This document shows positions 1 to 9,273 of a stretch of DNA of 64,000 nucleotides, piece by piece. Positions within the stretch are counted from its first letter, which is position 1. Each line of letters starts with the position of its first letter. Source of the stretch: Candidatus Nitrospira neomarina (GTDB lineage Bacteria; Nitrospirota; Nitrospiria; Nitrospirales; UBA8639); contig NZ_CP116968.1 of the NCBI RefSeq assembly GCF_032051675.1, positions 4,395,001 to 4,459,000 of the forward strand, read 5' to 3'. A program made the translations under genes and the position numbers. Below the pieces are notes generated by a model. The model did no database searches and had not been told where the DNA came from. It worked only from the letters and a program-made list of their open reading frames with translations.

Positions 1-120
1 GAAGAAGGGCTGTCGGTGGATGTCATGGCGTTGGAAAACACGGTTCCGGCGTTGGTCGATGCCATGATCATTCACGCCCAGCAAAATCCCAAGGATACGC
101 GATTGGTATCGTCTTCATAA
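1..120 (+). CDS. hemD: uroporphyrinogen-III synthase, C-terminal end (partial)
   Basis: Only the last 39 codons lie in the window, in frame from base 1 to the TAA at 118-120. The tail reads EEGLSVDVMALENTVPALVD, which resembles the C-terminus of HemD proteins, where a 'GL.VDV.. ..TIPALV.A' segment closes the second lobe. HemD cyclises hydroxymethylbilane to uroporphyrinogen III in haem and sirohaem synthesis. The presence of hemB two genes downstream on the same strand supports this reading, since hem genes often cluster. The match rests on a short segment, so another fold cannot be excluded. Confidence 0.6.
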   Translation, partial: EEGLSVDVMALENTVPALVDAMIIHAQQNPKDTRLVSSS

Positions 121-187
121 ATATTCTATGGTGGAGAAGGTTCTGAACACCACGTTTTGTTAACCGATAGATGGGAGGAGTAGCGTC

Positions 188-580
188 ATGGTTCCTGTAA
201 AATCTTGTATGGTCCCGGTAGACAAAATTGTCAAAGTTGACCGGGATATTTTAGTCAAGACCGCTGCAGAAATGATGCGGGATAATGGAATCGGGAGTGT
301 GATTGTGACCAGTGGAGAGGAAATTATCGGCATTTTAACTGATACGGATTTGGTTCGAAGGGTGGTCGCTGCGGGTGCGGACCCGATGCGGACGACGGTC
401 GAAAAAATTATGTCCGCTCCGATTGTCAGTATCGAGGCCGATCGAACCCTGTTGGATGCAAATGATTTAATGGCTAAAGAACATATTCGGCACCTGGGAG
501 TTACCCAGGCTGGAACCATGGTGGGGATGATTTCTGTTCGGGATCTCGTGGTCTTTTTAACAAATCTTCCTCGAAAATAA
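188..580 (+). CDS. CBS-domain pair protein
   Basis: A 130-residue cytoplasmic protein made of two CBS motifs (roughly residues 8-65 and 75-128) and nothing else. Typical CBS strands are visible, such as [20 protein letters not shown] in the first repeat and [10 protein letters not shown] in the second. Stand-alone CBS pairs bind adenine nucleotides or S-adenosylmethionine and act as regulators of partner proteins; the ligand cannot be told from sequence. The ATG at 188 follows a strong GGGAGGAG ribosome site at about 173-180. The gene lies between hemD and hemB with short gaps (67 and 8 bases), so it is probably co-transcribed with haem genes. A regulatory role in that pathway is only a guess. 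Confidence 0.85.
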   Translation: MVPVKSCMVPVDKIVKVDRDILVKTAAEMMRDNGIGSVIVTSGEEIIGILTDTDLVRRVVAAGADPMRTTVEKIMSAPIVSIEADRTLLDANDLMAKEHIRHLGVTQAGTMVGMISVRDLVVFLTNLPRK

Positions 581-588
581 GGACGAGT

Positions 589-1572
589 ATGGGATTTCCG
601 GTTCATCGTTTACGTCGTTTGCGGCAACATGAATCCCTTCGCCGCATGGTCAGGGAGACGCACCTGAGTCCGGCTGATTTCATCTTTCCCTTGTTTGTGA
701 CCTTTGGGGAGAATAAGCAAGAACCGATCGCTTCGATGCCTGGTCAATGGCGGTGGTCTGTGGATCGGGTCGTTCAGGAAGCCAAAGATGCCTGGGAATT
801 AGGGATTCCGGCCGTCATCTTATTTGGGATTCCTGAACACAAAGACGAGCGTGGATCTTCCGCCTATGAAAAGGATGGGATTGTTCAGCGTGCAGTTCGG
901 GCGCTTAAAGACCATTTGCCCGATTTAATGGTGATCACCGATGTGTGTATTGATGAATATACTTCGCATGGTCATTGCGGAATTGTTCGAGACGGACGGA
1001 TTCTCAATGATGAAACGCTGGAGTGCCTTCAGGCAATGGCGCTGAGTCATGTGGAAGCGGGGGTGGATATGGTTGCTCCTTCCGATATGATGGATGGCCG
1101 GGTTGCCGCGATTCGACAGGCATTGGACCAACAGGGATTTTCTGAAATGCCCATCATGGCCTATTCTGCCAAGTATGCTTCGGCGTTGTATGCTCCGTTT
1201 CGTGATGCGGCCTTTTCGAGCCCATCTTTTGGGGACCGACGGTCCTACCAAATGGATGCAGCCAATGCGAGGGAAGCGTTGCGTGAGGTGGAACTGGACA
1301 TTCAGGAGGGGGCCGATATCGTGATGGTGAAGCCAGCCTTGTTTTATTTGGATATTCTGCGACGAGTTCGCGAACTTGTGGCCGTTCCCGTGGCGGCGTA
1401 TCAAGTGAGTGGGGAATACAGCATGATCAAGGCCGGTGCGCAGTTAGGCTGGGTCAATGAAGCTTCGGTGATGATGGAAAGTTTACTCGCGATTAAACGC
1501 GCAGGGGCGGATTTGATCCTCACATATTTTGCCAAAGAGGCTGCATGTCTCCTCACCCGTGACGGTGTATGA
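589..1572 (+). CDS. hemB: delta-aminolevulinic acid dehydratase (porphobilinogen synthase)
   Basis: At 327 residues this has the usual family length. It condenses two 5-aminolevulinate molecules to porphobilinogen in the cytoplasm, the first common step of tetrapyrrole synthesis. The two Schiff-base lysines are present: K195 in [12 protein letters not shown] and K248 in IVMVKPALF. The metal loop at residues 118-131 reads [14 protein letters not shown]: the first and third cysteines of the zinc triad (C120, C130 in E. coli numbering) are kept, but the middle one is Asp122. The site is therefore intermediate between the zinc and the magnesium types. The ATG follows AAGGACG; the stop overlaps the ribF start by ATGA, so the two are translationally coupled. 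Confidence 0.96.
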   Translation: MGFPVHRLRRLRQHESLRRMVRETHLSPADFIFPLFVTFGENKQEPIASMPGQWRWSVDRVVQEAKDAWELGIPAVILFGIPEHKDERGSSAYEKDGIVQRAVRALKDHLPDLMVITDVCIDEYTSHGHCGIVRDGRILNDETLECLQAMALSHVEAGVDMVAPSDMMDGRVAAIRQALDQQGFSEMPIMAYSAKYASALYAPFRDAAFSSPSFGDRRSYQMDAANAREALREVELDIQEGADIVMVKPALFYLDILRRVRELVAVPVAAYQVSGEYSMIKAGAQLGWVNEASVMMESLLAIKRAGADLILTYFAKEAACLLTRDGV

Positions 1573-2540
1573 AAATTTCTCGAGGATTACCGACGGTTCG
1601 TCCCGCTCCCTGTCCTGTTCTCACCATTGGCAATTTTGATGGCCAGCATTTGGGACACCGTGCTCTTGTACAGGCTGTCGTAGATTGTGCCCGGCAGATC
1701 AATGGATATCCTATGGTGTTGTCCTTTGCTCCGCATCCTGTCGAGGTGTTGCGTCCCGGCTCTGTCCATAAATTTTTATCTGATGACCATGAAAAGATTG
1801 CGTTCTTTGAACGTCTAGGAGTCGGGGAGCTGGTGATTCTCCCTTTCACCAAGGAATTAGCCGGTCTTCGGCCGGATGAGTTTGTTCGTCAGGTTCTCCA
1901 TGACGGGCTTGGAATCCGAAAGCTGTTTGTTGGAGAAAATTTTGTATTCGGTAAGGAACGAAGTGGAGGAGTGAAGGATCTGATTGCATTGGGGACACAA
2001 GCAGATTTTTCGGTTGAGCCAATGGCGCCCGTCATTGTGGGACAGAAGGTGGTGAGTTCGACGCGCATTCGCCAATGCCTGACCGTTGGAGACGTGGGGC
2101 AGGGTGCACAATGTTTGGGGCGCCCTTATATGCTAGAGGGTATTGTGATTTCCGGGGAGAAGCGAGGGAAACAGTTTGGATGGCCGACGGCCAATCTTCG
2201 ACTCCCCGGGCATCGTGTTCTTCCTGCGGATGGTGTGTATGCCACCCTGACAGTGTTGAAAGGGGAATGTCTGGATTCCATTGCCTATATCGGCACGCGG
2301 CCAACGTTTTCTGAAGAGGAACGTTTATTGGAAGTGCATATGTTTGATAAGACTCTTCAGCTATATGGGGAAGATATTTCAGTGCATTTTATTGAAAGAG
2401 TGCGAGGGGATATGGTGTTTGCCAATTCCCAGGATCTCGTGAGTCAAATGGACCAGGATGGCCGGCGAGCCAGGGAGATCTTGCGGAACTATTCAGGAGG
2501 ACCACGAATTCCTGCGGTCGTTCAGGGGGAAAGTGTATAG
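1569..2540 (+). CDS. ribF: bifunctional riboflavin kinase / FMN adenylyltransferase
   Basis: A 323-residue RibF. Residues 1-185 form the FAD synthetase nucleotidyltransferase domain, with the [13 protein letters not shown] dinucleotide-binding start and the SSTRIRQCL segment near residue 160. Residues 190-310 form the flavokinase domain, with [13 protein letters not shown], in which the PTAN motif binds substrate and metal. The enzyme phosphorylates riboflavin to FMN and then adenylates it to FAD. The start codon overlaps the hemB stop (ATGA) and the tilS ATG follows the stop directly, so hemB-ribF-tilS looks like one transcript. All key motifs are present and nothing is truncated. Confidence 0.96.
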   Translation: MKISRGLPTVRPAPCPVLTIGNFDGQHLGHRALVQAVVDCARQINGYPMVLSFAPHPVEVLRPGSVHKFLSDDHEKIAFFERLGVGELVILPFTKELAGLRPDEFVRQVLHDGLGIRKLFVGENFVFGKERSGGVKDLIALGTQADFSVEPMAPVIVGQKVVSSTRIRQCLTVGDVGQGAQCLGRPYMLEGIVISGEKRGKQFGWPTANLRLPGHRVLPADGVYATLTVLKGECLDSIAYIGTRPTFSEEERLLEVHMFDKTLQLYGEDISVHFIERVRGDMVFANSQDLVSQMDQDGRRAREILRNYSGGPRIPAVVQGESV

Positions 2541-3968
2541 ATGAATCGTTTAAGTCCCGTGGTTGGAATGGAAGGAAAAGTTGATCGGGCTATTCGAGCT
2601 AAGGGATTATTGGCGTCTGGAGATCGGATCGTGGCGGCGGTTTCCGGCGGCCCTGATTCTGTAGCCCTTTTTAGGTGTTTGGTGGAGTTGCGCACCCGGT
2701 GGCATTGGGACATCAGTATTGGACATGTGGACCATGGATTTCGCGGAGCTGAAAGTGAAGGGGATGCGAAGTTCGTGCAGGATTTAGGTGAAAGATTTGG
2801 AGTGCCCGTTATGGTTCGCCGGCTCCATCTGAATAAAGATGACGCAAAATTGAAGAAGGAGTCACTCCAGGAATATGCCAGAAGAGCGCGGTACCGGGCA
2901 TTAGAGCAAATGGTCCTTGACCGAAAGGCAACAAAGTTAGTGCTTGGTCATACGGCAGACGATCAAGCCGAGACGGTTCTTATGTGGATGCTACGTGGGT
3001 GTGGAACCGGTGGATTAGGCGGCATCCCTCCCAAACGAGGAATGTATGTCGTTCGTCCCTTGCTTGATATCCATCGAAGTGAGATTGTGGCGTATCTGAA
3101 GGAGAGGGAGGAGGAATCCAGATTGGATTCCTCCAATGTTCAACCGGTGTATCTCCGGAATCGCATTCGTCAGCACCTGATTCCTCAATTGAAACAGTAC
3201 TCGCCAGGGATTGTGAACGTGTTGACCCGGCAGGCACATATACTACGGGATGATCATGCATACCTGGAGACATTAGCGGATGAAGCGTTCCAGCGCACGT
3301 GTATGTCAGACGTCATGGGAGAACGGCAATTTGACCGTATGGCGCTTTTAAACGTACCGTTACCTATTCGTCGGAGGGTGGTCCGCCAGAGTCTTCAGAT
3401 CATTGCGGGACACCAGCAGAGTCCGAGGTTCGACTTTGTGGAACGGGTATTAGATCGGTTAGAGCATGGGCAGTCGGGTTGGACGATGGAATTTAATGGC
3501 ATGCGGGTTGGACAGGAATATGATCGTCTGGTGATGTGCTCCTGTGAGGAAATGCATCAACCTGATAAGGATTATTCCAAGGTAAGCGTGATGCCTTTAT
3601 CCATCCCTGGTGAGGTGGTTTGGCTCCCCACGGGGCACCATTTTTCAGTTTCCAGAAAATTATCTCCAGTAATGAATGGCCAGGCGACCCACTCAGAGAT
3701 TTATCTTGATCCGGCGAAATTTACTCCTGAATTAATGTTACGACGTTGGATGCCTGGAGATATTTTTTGTCCCAAGGGACTTGGTGGCCGACAAAAAAAA
3801 ATCCAGGATTTTTTTTCGGATCTTAAATTGCCCCGTTCCCAGCGGAACAAGGTGCCTTTATTGGTTGCCCCTGAGGGAATTGTTTGGGTTGCTGGATTAC
3901 GAGCAGATGAACGTTTCCAGGTTTCATCATCTACGACCTCGGTCGTCGTGGCCAGGATGATCATGTAA
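2541..3968 (+). CDS. tilS: tRNA(Ile)-lysidine synthetase
   Basis: A 475-residue protein of full family length. The PP-loop ATP pyrophosphatase motif SGGPDS lies at residues 35-40, after an N-terminal helix. The middle shows the typical GHTADDQAETVLMWMLRGCG and the RN(R)IR segment LRNRIRQHLIPQL. The C-terminal domain contains RRWMPGDIFCPKGLGG and the KKIQDFFSDLKLPRSQR stretch that contacts tRNA. TilS attaches lysine to C34 of the CAU anticodon isoleucine tRNA, changing its decoding from AUG to AUA, and is essential. The ATG begins on the base after the ribF stop. hpt follows two bases after its own stop; tilS-hpt-ftsH is a widely conserved order. Confidence 0.95.
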   Translation: MNRLSPVVGMEGKVDRAIRAKGLLASGDRIVAAVSGGPDSVALFRCLVELRTRWHWDISIGHVDHGFRGAESEGDAKFVQDLGERFGVPVMVRRLHLNKDDAKLKKESLQEYARRARYRALEQMVLDRKATKLVLGHTADDQAETVLMWMLRGCGTGGLGGIPPKRGMYVVRPLLDIHRSEIVAYLKEREEESRLDSSNVQPVYLRNRIRQHLIPQLKQYSPGIVNVLTRQAHILRDDHAYLETLADEAFQRTCMSDVMGERQFDRMALLNVPLPIRRRVVRQSLQIIAGHQQSPRFDFVERVLDRLEHGQSGWTMEFNGMRVGQEYDRLVMCSCEEMHQPDKDYSKVSVMPLSIPGEVVWLPTGHHFSVSRKLSPVMNGQATHSEIYLDPAKFTPELMLRRWMPGDIFCPKGLGGRQKKIQDFFSDLKLPRSQRNKVPLLVAPEGIVWVAGLRADERFQVSSSTTSVVVARMIM

Positions 3969-3969
3969 T

Positions 3970-4533
3970 ATGGAAGTCTCTATGGATCAAATATTTGGAA
4001 AACCCCTGGTGACGCAAGAAGCCATGAGGGCGCGCATTAAGGATCTGGGCAAGCAAATTTCTCAGGATTATCAAGATAAGGATCTTTTGGTTGTCGGGGT
4101 GCTCAAAGGGGCCTATGTGTTTTTTGCCGATCTGGTTCGAGTCATCCGATTGCCTATTCAGATTGATTTTCTGATTGCCAAAAGTCACAAAACCATCGGT
4201 AGTTCGGCCAAAAAGGTGAAAGTGTGGTCAGAGTTGACAGAAAAGATTCATAATCGCCATGTGTTGCTGGTAGAAGATATCGTGGACTCTGGAGTAACTG
4301 CTCAGTTTTTAGTCAAAACGTTGATGAGGAAGAAGCCAGCCTCTGTGGCTGTCTGCGCGTTGATTAGTAAGCCTGCCAATCGGAAGGTGGAGGTTGATTT
4401 GCGGTATGTGGGGTTTGAAGTGCCTTCGACCTATGTTGTGGGATATGGGCTGGATTTTAAGCAAAAATATCGAAATCTTCCTTACCTAGCTAAACTCGAC
4501 CCAAAGTTGGTTCGAGAAGACTCGCAGGCTTAA
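3970..4533 (+). CDS. hpt: hypoxanthine phosphoribosyltransferase
   Basis: A 187-residue type I phosphoribosyltransferase of purine salvage. The PRPP-binding motif VLLVEDIVDSGVTAQFL lies near residues 98-114, with the acidic pair followed by a Ser/Gly-Thr loop. The pyrophosphate-binding turn is in VVGVLKGAYVFFADL, and the C-terminal VVGYGLDFKQKYRNLPYLA is typical of bacterial Hpt. It forms IMP (and usually GMP) from hypoxanthine or guanine and PRPP. The ATG at 3970 has no good ribosome site, and a second in-frame ATG lies at 3982; translation probably depends on coupling to tilS. Placement between tilS and ftsH matches many bacterial genomes. Confidence 0.94.
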   Translation: MEVSMDQIFGKPLVTQEAMRARIKDLGKQISQDYQDKDLLVVGVLKGAYVFFADLVRVIRLPIQIDFLIAKSHKTIGSSAKKVKVWSELTEKIHNRHVLLVEDIVDSGVTAQFLVKTLMRKKPASVAVCALISKPANRKVEVDLRYVGFEVPSTYVVGYGLDFKQKYRNLPYLAKLDPKLVREDSQA

Positions 4534-4641
4534 TGCGGTTGTCAGTTCTAAAAAGTGCGTGATAGAATCAATTGGTTAAGCTAATGGCTGGACGTTACGG
4601 CTCTTTATGACATTTGAATTGCTAAGGGGGTTACCCTCGGT

Positions 4642-6459
4642 ATGAATTCTCGGGTGAAAAACTTACTGTTTTGGGTGTTTGTCTGTTTGTTCATGATTTT
4701 GTTGTTCAATCTCTTTACGGTGCCCAATCAGCATCCTGAAGATCCCGTCATCTTTAGTGACTTTATGGCTCACTTGGAAAAAGGGGATGTTGAACGAGTT
4801 ATCATCAAGAACAATAATATCAGTGCGATTTTGAAAGATGGTACCCGGATCCAAACCTATTCGGTTGAGTATCCAGACCTGGTTAAGGTTTTGCAGGAAA
4901 AATCCGTACAAATTGAAGCCAAACCACCTGAAGATAATCCCTGGTACATCACCTTCCTGCTCTCCTGGGGACCATTTGTACTCTTTTTGGGATTGTGGTT
5001 TTTCCTGATGCGTCAAATGCAGATGGGCGGCAACCGGGCTCTGTCCTTTGGGAAAAGCCGTGCCCGCCTTCTGACCGAGGAGAAGAAAAAAATTACGTTT
5101 GCGGATGTCGCGGGGGTGGATGAGGCAAAAGAGGAAGTGGTGGAAATCATTGATTTTCTGAAAGACCCCGCAAAATTCCAAAAATTAGGGGGGCGTATTC
5201 CTAAGGGAGTCTTGATTGTTGGGCCTCCAGGTACGGGAAAAACCCTGTTAGCCAAAGCGATTGCTGGCGAGGCTGGTGTGCCGTTTTTCAGCATTAGTGG
5301 ATCGGATTTTGTAGAAATGTTTGTCGGAGTTGGGGCTTCCCGGGTTCGAGATCTCTTTGAGCAGGGGAAAAAGCATGCGCCATGTATCATTTTTATTGAT
5401 GAAATCGATGCGGTAGGCCGATTGCGTGGCGCCGGTCTTGGGGGAGGGCATGATGAACGGGAGCAAACACTCAATCAATTATTAGTTGAAATGGATGGGT
5501 TTGATACCACGGAAGGCGTGATCCTGATTGCGGCGACCAATAGGCCTGATGTGCTGGACCCTGCCTTGTTAAGACCAGGCCGGTTTGATCGGCAAGTTGT
5601 CGTGAATCGTCCTGACGTTCGTGGGAGAGGGGAAATTCTCAAGGTTCATACTAAAAAAGTCCCTGTCTCGTCAGATGTGGATTTGGAACAAATTGCCAGA
5701 GGGACTCCAGGTTTCTCCGGGGCTGATTTGGAAAATCTGGTTAACGAAGCCGCCTTGTGGGCTGCTCGCCTGGATAAAAAAACTGTTGACCAAATCGACT
5801 TTGAAAACGCCAAAGATAAGGTCTTAATGGGGGTCGAACGCAAGAGCATGGTTCTGACTGAGGAAGAAAAGCGCACGACGGCGTTTCATGAGGCTGGTCA
5901 TGCTTTGATGGCGAAACTCTTACCAGGAACGGATCCTGTTCATAAGGTCACCATTATCCCTCGGGGGCGGGCTTTGGGCATGACGATGCAACTGCCCATC
6001 GATGACCGACATAGTTACTCGAAGGACTTTTTGTACAACACACTCTCCATTCTGTTTGGGGGACGCGTGGCTGAAGAATTAATATTTAAAAGCGTGACGA
6101 CTGGGGCTGGAAACGATATTGAGCGGGCCACTGATTTGGCGAGAAAAATGGTTTGCGAATGGGGTATGAGTGAAAAATTAGGTCCGTTGACATTTGGGAA
6201 AAAAGACGAAGAAGTTTTCCTTGGACGTGATTTTGGTTCTCGTCGAGATTTTAGTGATCAAGTGGCTTTAGAAATCGACAAGGAAGTGAAACGGCTTGTA
6301 GTTGAATCTTATGAACGAACAACCAGGATGCTAACCGAACACATTCATACATTACGGGCCATCGCTGAAGCGTTGTTGGAAAAAGAGGTGTTAGACGGCA
6401 TCGAAATTGAAAAAATTGTTCAACAGTCATCTTCGCTTGAGCAAGCTGCAGCAGTGTAA
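4642..6459 (+). CDS. ftsH: ATP-dependent zinc metalloprotease FtsH
   Basis: A 605-residue inner-membrane AAA+ protease. Two membrane segments flank a periplasmic domain: residues about 8-25 ([18 protein letters not shown]) and about 107-125 ([20 protein letters not shown]). The AAA domain has Walker A GPPGTGKT near residue 194, Walker B IIFIDEID near 251 and the second region of homology RPGRFDRQ. The protease domain has the zinc-binding HEAGH near residue 416. FtsH degrades short-lived cytoplasmic and membrane proteins and controls membrane quality. AAGGGGG precedes the ATG by about a dozen bases. The gene is separated from hpt by 108 bases, which could hold its own promoter. Confidence 0.97.
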   Translation: MNSRVKNLLFWVFVCLFMILLFNLFTVPNQHPEDPVIFSDFMAHLEKGDVERVIIKNNNISAILKDGTRIQTYSVEYPDLVKVLQEKSVQIEAKPPEDNPWYITFLLSWGPFVLFLGLWFFLMRQMQMGGNRALSFGKSRARLLTEEKKKITFADVAGVDEAKEEVVEIIDFLKDPAKFQKLGGRIPKGVLIVGPPGTGKTLLAKAIAGEAGVPFFSISGSDFVEMFVGVGASRVRDLFEQGKKHAPCIIFIDEIDAVGRLRGAGLGGGHDEREQTLNQLLVEMDGFDTTEGVILIAATNRPDVLDPALLRPGRFDRQVVVNRPDVRGRGEILKVHTKKVPVSSDVDLEQIARGTPGFSGADLENLVNEAALWAARLDKKTVDQIDFENAKDKVLMGVERKSMVLTEEEKRTTAFHEAGHALMAKLLPGTDPVHKVTIIPRGRALGMTMQLPIDDRHSYSKDFLYNTLSILFGGRVAEELIFKSVTTGAGNDIERATDLARKMVCEWGMSEKLGPLTFGKKDEEVFLGRDFGSRRDFSDQVALEIDKEVKRLVVESYERTTRMLTEHIHTLRAIAEALLEKEVLDGIEIEKIVQQSSSLEQAAAV

Positions 6460-6803
6460 CGAGATTTCCCAATTTTTCATCAATTGATAGCCAGGGAATT
6501 TTCGTCTCCAGCTGAGCTGGTTTATTTCCATACACCCCCTTATGAAAAAATCAAATGTTGGAACCCCTTGTTTCCATTGAGATCATGTTTCTTTATCCAC
6601 CGTGGGTATAGAGCATGTTAATTGGGCCCATCACTATTGTGAGGGCTTCCCCCCTAAGAGTTTTTCTACCAAACATACCCCCACTTTTCTTTGTCCATTC
6701 GCGGCTTTTCTACTCGTTCAATTTGTTGAAATGTATAGAGCAGCAAGTCCTATTTAATAGTTACAACCCATCATGACAATGAGTTGGTTAACCGCATAAG
6801 CAC
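6460..6803. other. intergenic stretch ftsH-folP
   Basis: 344 bases without a convincing gene on either strand. A short inverted repeat CCAGCTGAGCTGG lies around 6509-6521 and is followed by TTTATTT; it could be a weak terminator for ftsH. The rest is AT-rich and probably carries the folP promoter, but I see no clear -35/-10 pair. Confidence 0.4.
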
Positions 6804-7679
6804 ATGAAACCCGCAGCTGTCGCTGGTTCCACTTTTTCTGCAATCCGATGCCGGGAAAAGACAATACCCATTGGGTCAAAGGTCTTAATTATGGGTATTT
6901 TGAATATGACCCCGGATTCTTTTTCTGAGGATGGACATTTCCTCAACCCTGAGGCAGCCATTGAACGAGCACAACAGATGATTGCCGAGGGAGCGGACGT
7001 AATTGATATCGGGGGAGAATCGACGAGGCCTGGAGCGTTATATGTGGACAAGGATGAGGAAATAAATCGCATTGCTCCCATTCTGACCGTGTTGAGAAAA
7101 CTCACCAATATCCCGATTTCTATTGATACCCGCAAAGCTGCTGTGGCTCGAACCGCATTGGATCTAGGAGCCGATATCATCAATGATGTGAGCGCACTTC
7201 AAGATGATCCTCGAATGGCTCAATTAATTCAAGAAACCGGAGCGGGGTTGGTCCTTATGCACCGGCAAGGGCATAGTATAAATATGCAGCATGCCCCGCA
7301 ATATAATGATGTCATAGTTGAAATTAAAGACTTTTTATCTGAACGGGTCTCCATGGCTCGATCGATGGGGATTCCGGCCGATCATATTATGATTGATCCG
7401 GGAATCGGGTTTGGAAAAACCCTTGATCATAATTTAAAAATTCTTGGTAACATTGGGGAATTTCTTCCATTGGGACACCCTATTTTAATTGGGGTGTCAC
7501 GGAAAGCCTTTATTGGCACATTAACGGGAAAGCCGGTTGGAAAACGGGAATTCGGGAATGCTGTTGCGGTGGCCGCTGCTGTCTGGCAGGGAGCACATAT
7601 GGTACGGGTACATGAGGTGGGGGCCATGCACGATGCTATTAAGGTGGCTCAAGCTTTACAAAATTTGTGCGACAAGTAA
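6804..7679 (+). CDS. folP: dihydropteroate synthase
   Basis: A 291-residue TIM-barrel enzyme that joins p-aminobenzoate to 6-hydroxymethyl-7,8-dihydropterin pyrophosphate in folate synthesis. Both family signatures are present: MGILNMTPDSFSEDGHF near residue 30 and DVIDIGGESTRPGA near residue 66. The pterin-site asparagine is in DIINDVSALQDD, and the sulfonamide-region LIGVSRKAFIG lies near residue 228. The ATG at 6804 gives the usual short N-terminal extension. In many bacteria folP or ftsH is followed by cdaA and glmM; here cdaA and ybbR are missing and glmM comes next. Confidence 0.96.
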   Translation: MKPAAVAGSTFSAIRCREKTIPIGSKVLIMGILNMTPDSFSEDGHFLNPEAAIERAQQMIAEGADVIDIGGESTRPGALYVDKDEEINRIAPILTVLRKLTNIPISIDTRKAAVARTALDLGADIINDVSALQDDPRMAQLIQETGAGLVLMHRQGHSINMQHAPQYNDVIVEIKDFLSERVSMARSMGIPADHIMIDPGIGFGKTLDHNLKILGNIGEFLPLGHPILIGVSRKAFIGTLTGKPVGKREFGNAVAVAAAVWQGAHMVRVHEVGAMHDAIKVAQALQNLCDK

Positions 7680-7746
7680 TAGGGTCGGTGGTAAGATCTC
7701 TCCCCGCGGCGTTTTCATCGCTTCGTCCGGCTTACGACAATTGCTT

Positions 7747-7778
7747 GGCCTGGATTGTTTGAATTGTCTTTCCAGGCC
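7747..7778 (+). terminator. possible folP terminator hairpin
   Basis: GGCCTGGA at 7747-7754 pairs perfectly with TCCAGGCC at 7771-7778 across a 16-base loop, and a T-rich stretch follows. The loop is long and the T run is interrupted, so termination is only plausible. Confidence 0.35.
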
Positions 7779-7871
7779 TTTGATGCGCTTTTGAGTGGTG
7801 CGACAACATATATTTTCCCTCATTCATTTTGTTTTATGGTCTGAGTTCATTACTAAAAAAAAGGGAATCAA

Positions 7872-9221
7872 ATGGGGAAACTATTCGGTACGGATGGGGT
7901 GCGTGGGGTCGCGAACCTGGATCCGATGACTAGCGAAATGGCCATGAAATTAGGACGGGCGGCAGCCCATGTTTTTCGTAAACGTGATGGACGACATAAA
8001 ATCATCATTGGAAAAGATACTCGTGTGTCCGGGTATATGCTGGAGTCTGCCTTAACTGCCGGACTGTGCTCTATGGGTGTGGATGTCTTATTAGTCGGAC
8101 CCTTGCCGACCCCGGCAATTGCGTTCATGACCCGTAGTTTGAGAGCCGATGCCGGGGTGATGATTTCTGCTTCTCACAATCCCTATCAGGATAATGGCAT
8201 AAAGTTTTTCTCGAATGACGGGATGAAATTGCCGGATGAACTGGAACATCGTATCGAAAATCTTATTCTTTCCAATGAAATAGAGCATATTCGACCGACC
8301 GCTGACGCCATCGGGAAAGCCTATCGCATTGATGATGCTGAAGGACGATATATTGAGTTCGTCAAGCGTTCGCTTCCCCGTGAAATGGATTTTCAGAATA
8401 TGCGAATTGTCTTGGATTGTGCTCATGGAGCAGCGTATCACGTTTTTCCAAAGGTCATTCATGAACTAGGCGCGAAAGTCTGGGTGATGGGCAATGAACC
8501 TGACGGTCTCAATATAAATGACGGGTGTGGCGCAGTGCACCCGGAACGATTACAGCAGATGGTTCGAGACCGGAAGGCCGACATCGGTATTGCCCTCGAC
8601 GGAGATGCGGATCGGGCTTTGTTTGTCTGTGAGAAGGGACAGGTGGTGGATGGAGATCATGCCTTGGCGGCTTTTGCTCTTGACCTTAAACGGCTAGGCC
8701 GGTTACGACACAATACCGTGGTCGGAACGGTAATGAGTAATTTTGGGTTTGAGGTCTGTATGCGAGAGGCTGGTATCAATTTGGTACGAACGGCTGTTGG
8801 GGATCGATATATCTTGGAGCGAATGGTGGCTGAAGATTTTAATCTGGGTGGAGAGCAATCCGGCCATATGATCTTTTTGGATTATCATACGAGTGGTGAT
8901 GGAATGATCTCCGGCTTGCAAATGCTGAAGCTGATGAAGCGAGCTCAAAAACCATTGTCGGAAATTGCCATGTGTATGCATTCTACCCCTCAAGTGTTGG
9001 TGGGGGTCACCGTTCCCCACAAGCCTGACCTGCAGAGCCTTCCACAGTTACAGCAGGCTATTCAAGACAAAGAGCGGGCGATGAATGGAACCGGACGGAT
9101 TCTTGTACGCTATTCCGGTACGGAACCGTTGCTGCGAGTGATGGTTGAAGGTCAAGATAACCAGGTCATTCAGGAGATTGCAGAAGATTTAATCACAGTT
9201 GTGAAGTCCTGCATTCAGTAA
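7872..9221 (+). CDS. glmM: phosphoglucosamine mutase
   Basis: A 449-residue alpha-D-phosphohexomutase. It starts MGKLFGTDGVRGVAN, the family hallmark. The phosphoserine loop VMISASHNPYQDNGIKFF is near residues 98-115, the metal-binding DGDADR is near residue 243, the sugar-specificity segment GGEQSGHMIF is near 327, and the phosphate-binding RYSGTEPLLRVMVEG closes the protein. The enzyme interconverts glucosamine-6-phosphate and glucosamine-1-phosphate, supplying UDP-GlcNAc for peptidoglycan and lipopolysaccharide. The ATG follows AAAGGGA by a few bases. The gene is complete and looks functional. Confidence 0.97.
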   Translation: MGKLFGTDGVRGVANLDPMTSEMAMKLGRAAAHVFRKRDGRHKIIIGKDTRVSGYMLESALTAGLCSMGVDVLLVGPLPTPAIAFMTRSLRADAGVMISASHNPYQDNGIKFFSNDGMKLPDELEHRIENLILSNEIEHIRPTADAIGKAYRIDDAEGRYIEFVKRSLPREMDFQNMRIVLDCAHGAAYHVFPKVIHELGAKVWVMGNEPDGLNINDGCGAVHPERLQQMVRDRKADIGIALDGDADRALFVCEKGQVVDGDHALAAFALDLKRLGRLRHNTVVGTVMSNFGFEVCMREAGINLVRTAVGDRYILERMVAEDFNLGGEQSGHMIFLDYHTSGDGMISGLQMLKLMKRAQKPLSEIAMCMHSTPQVLVGVTVPHKPDLQSLPQLQQAIQDKERAMNGTGRILVRYSGTEPLLRVMVEGQDNQVIQEIAEDLITVVKSCIQ

Positions 9222-9273
9222 AGATCAGGCCGCTGTCGCCGGTCTTGCTAAAGAGTTTCATTAACCCTATGCA

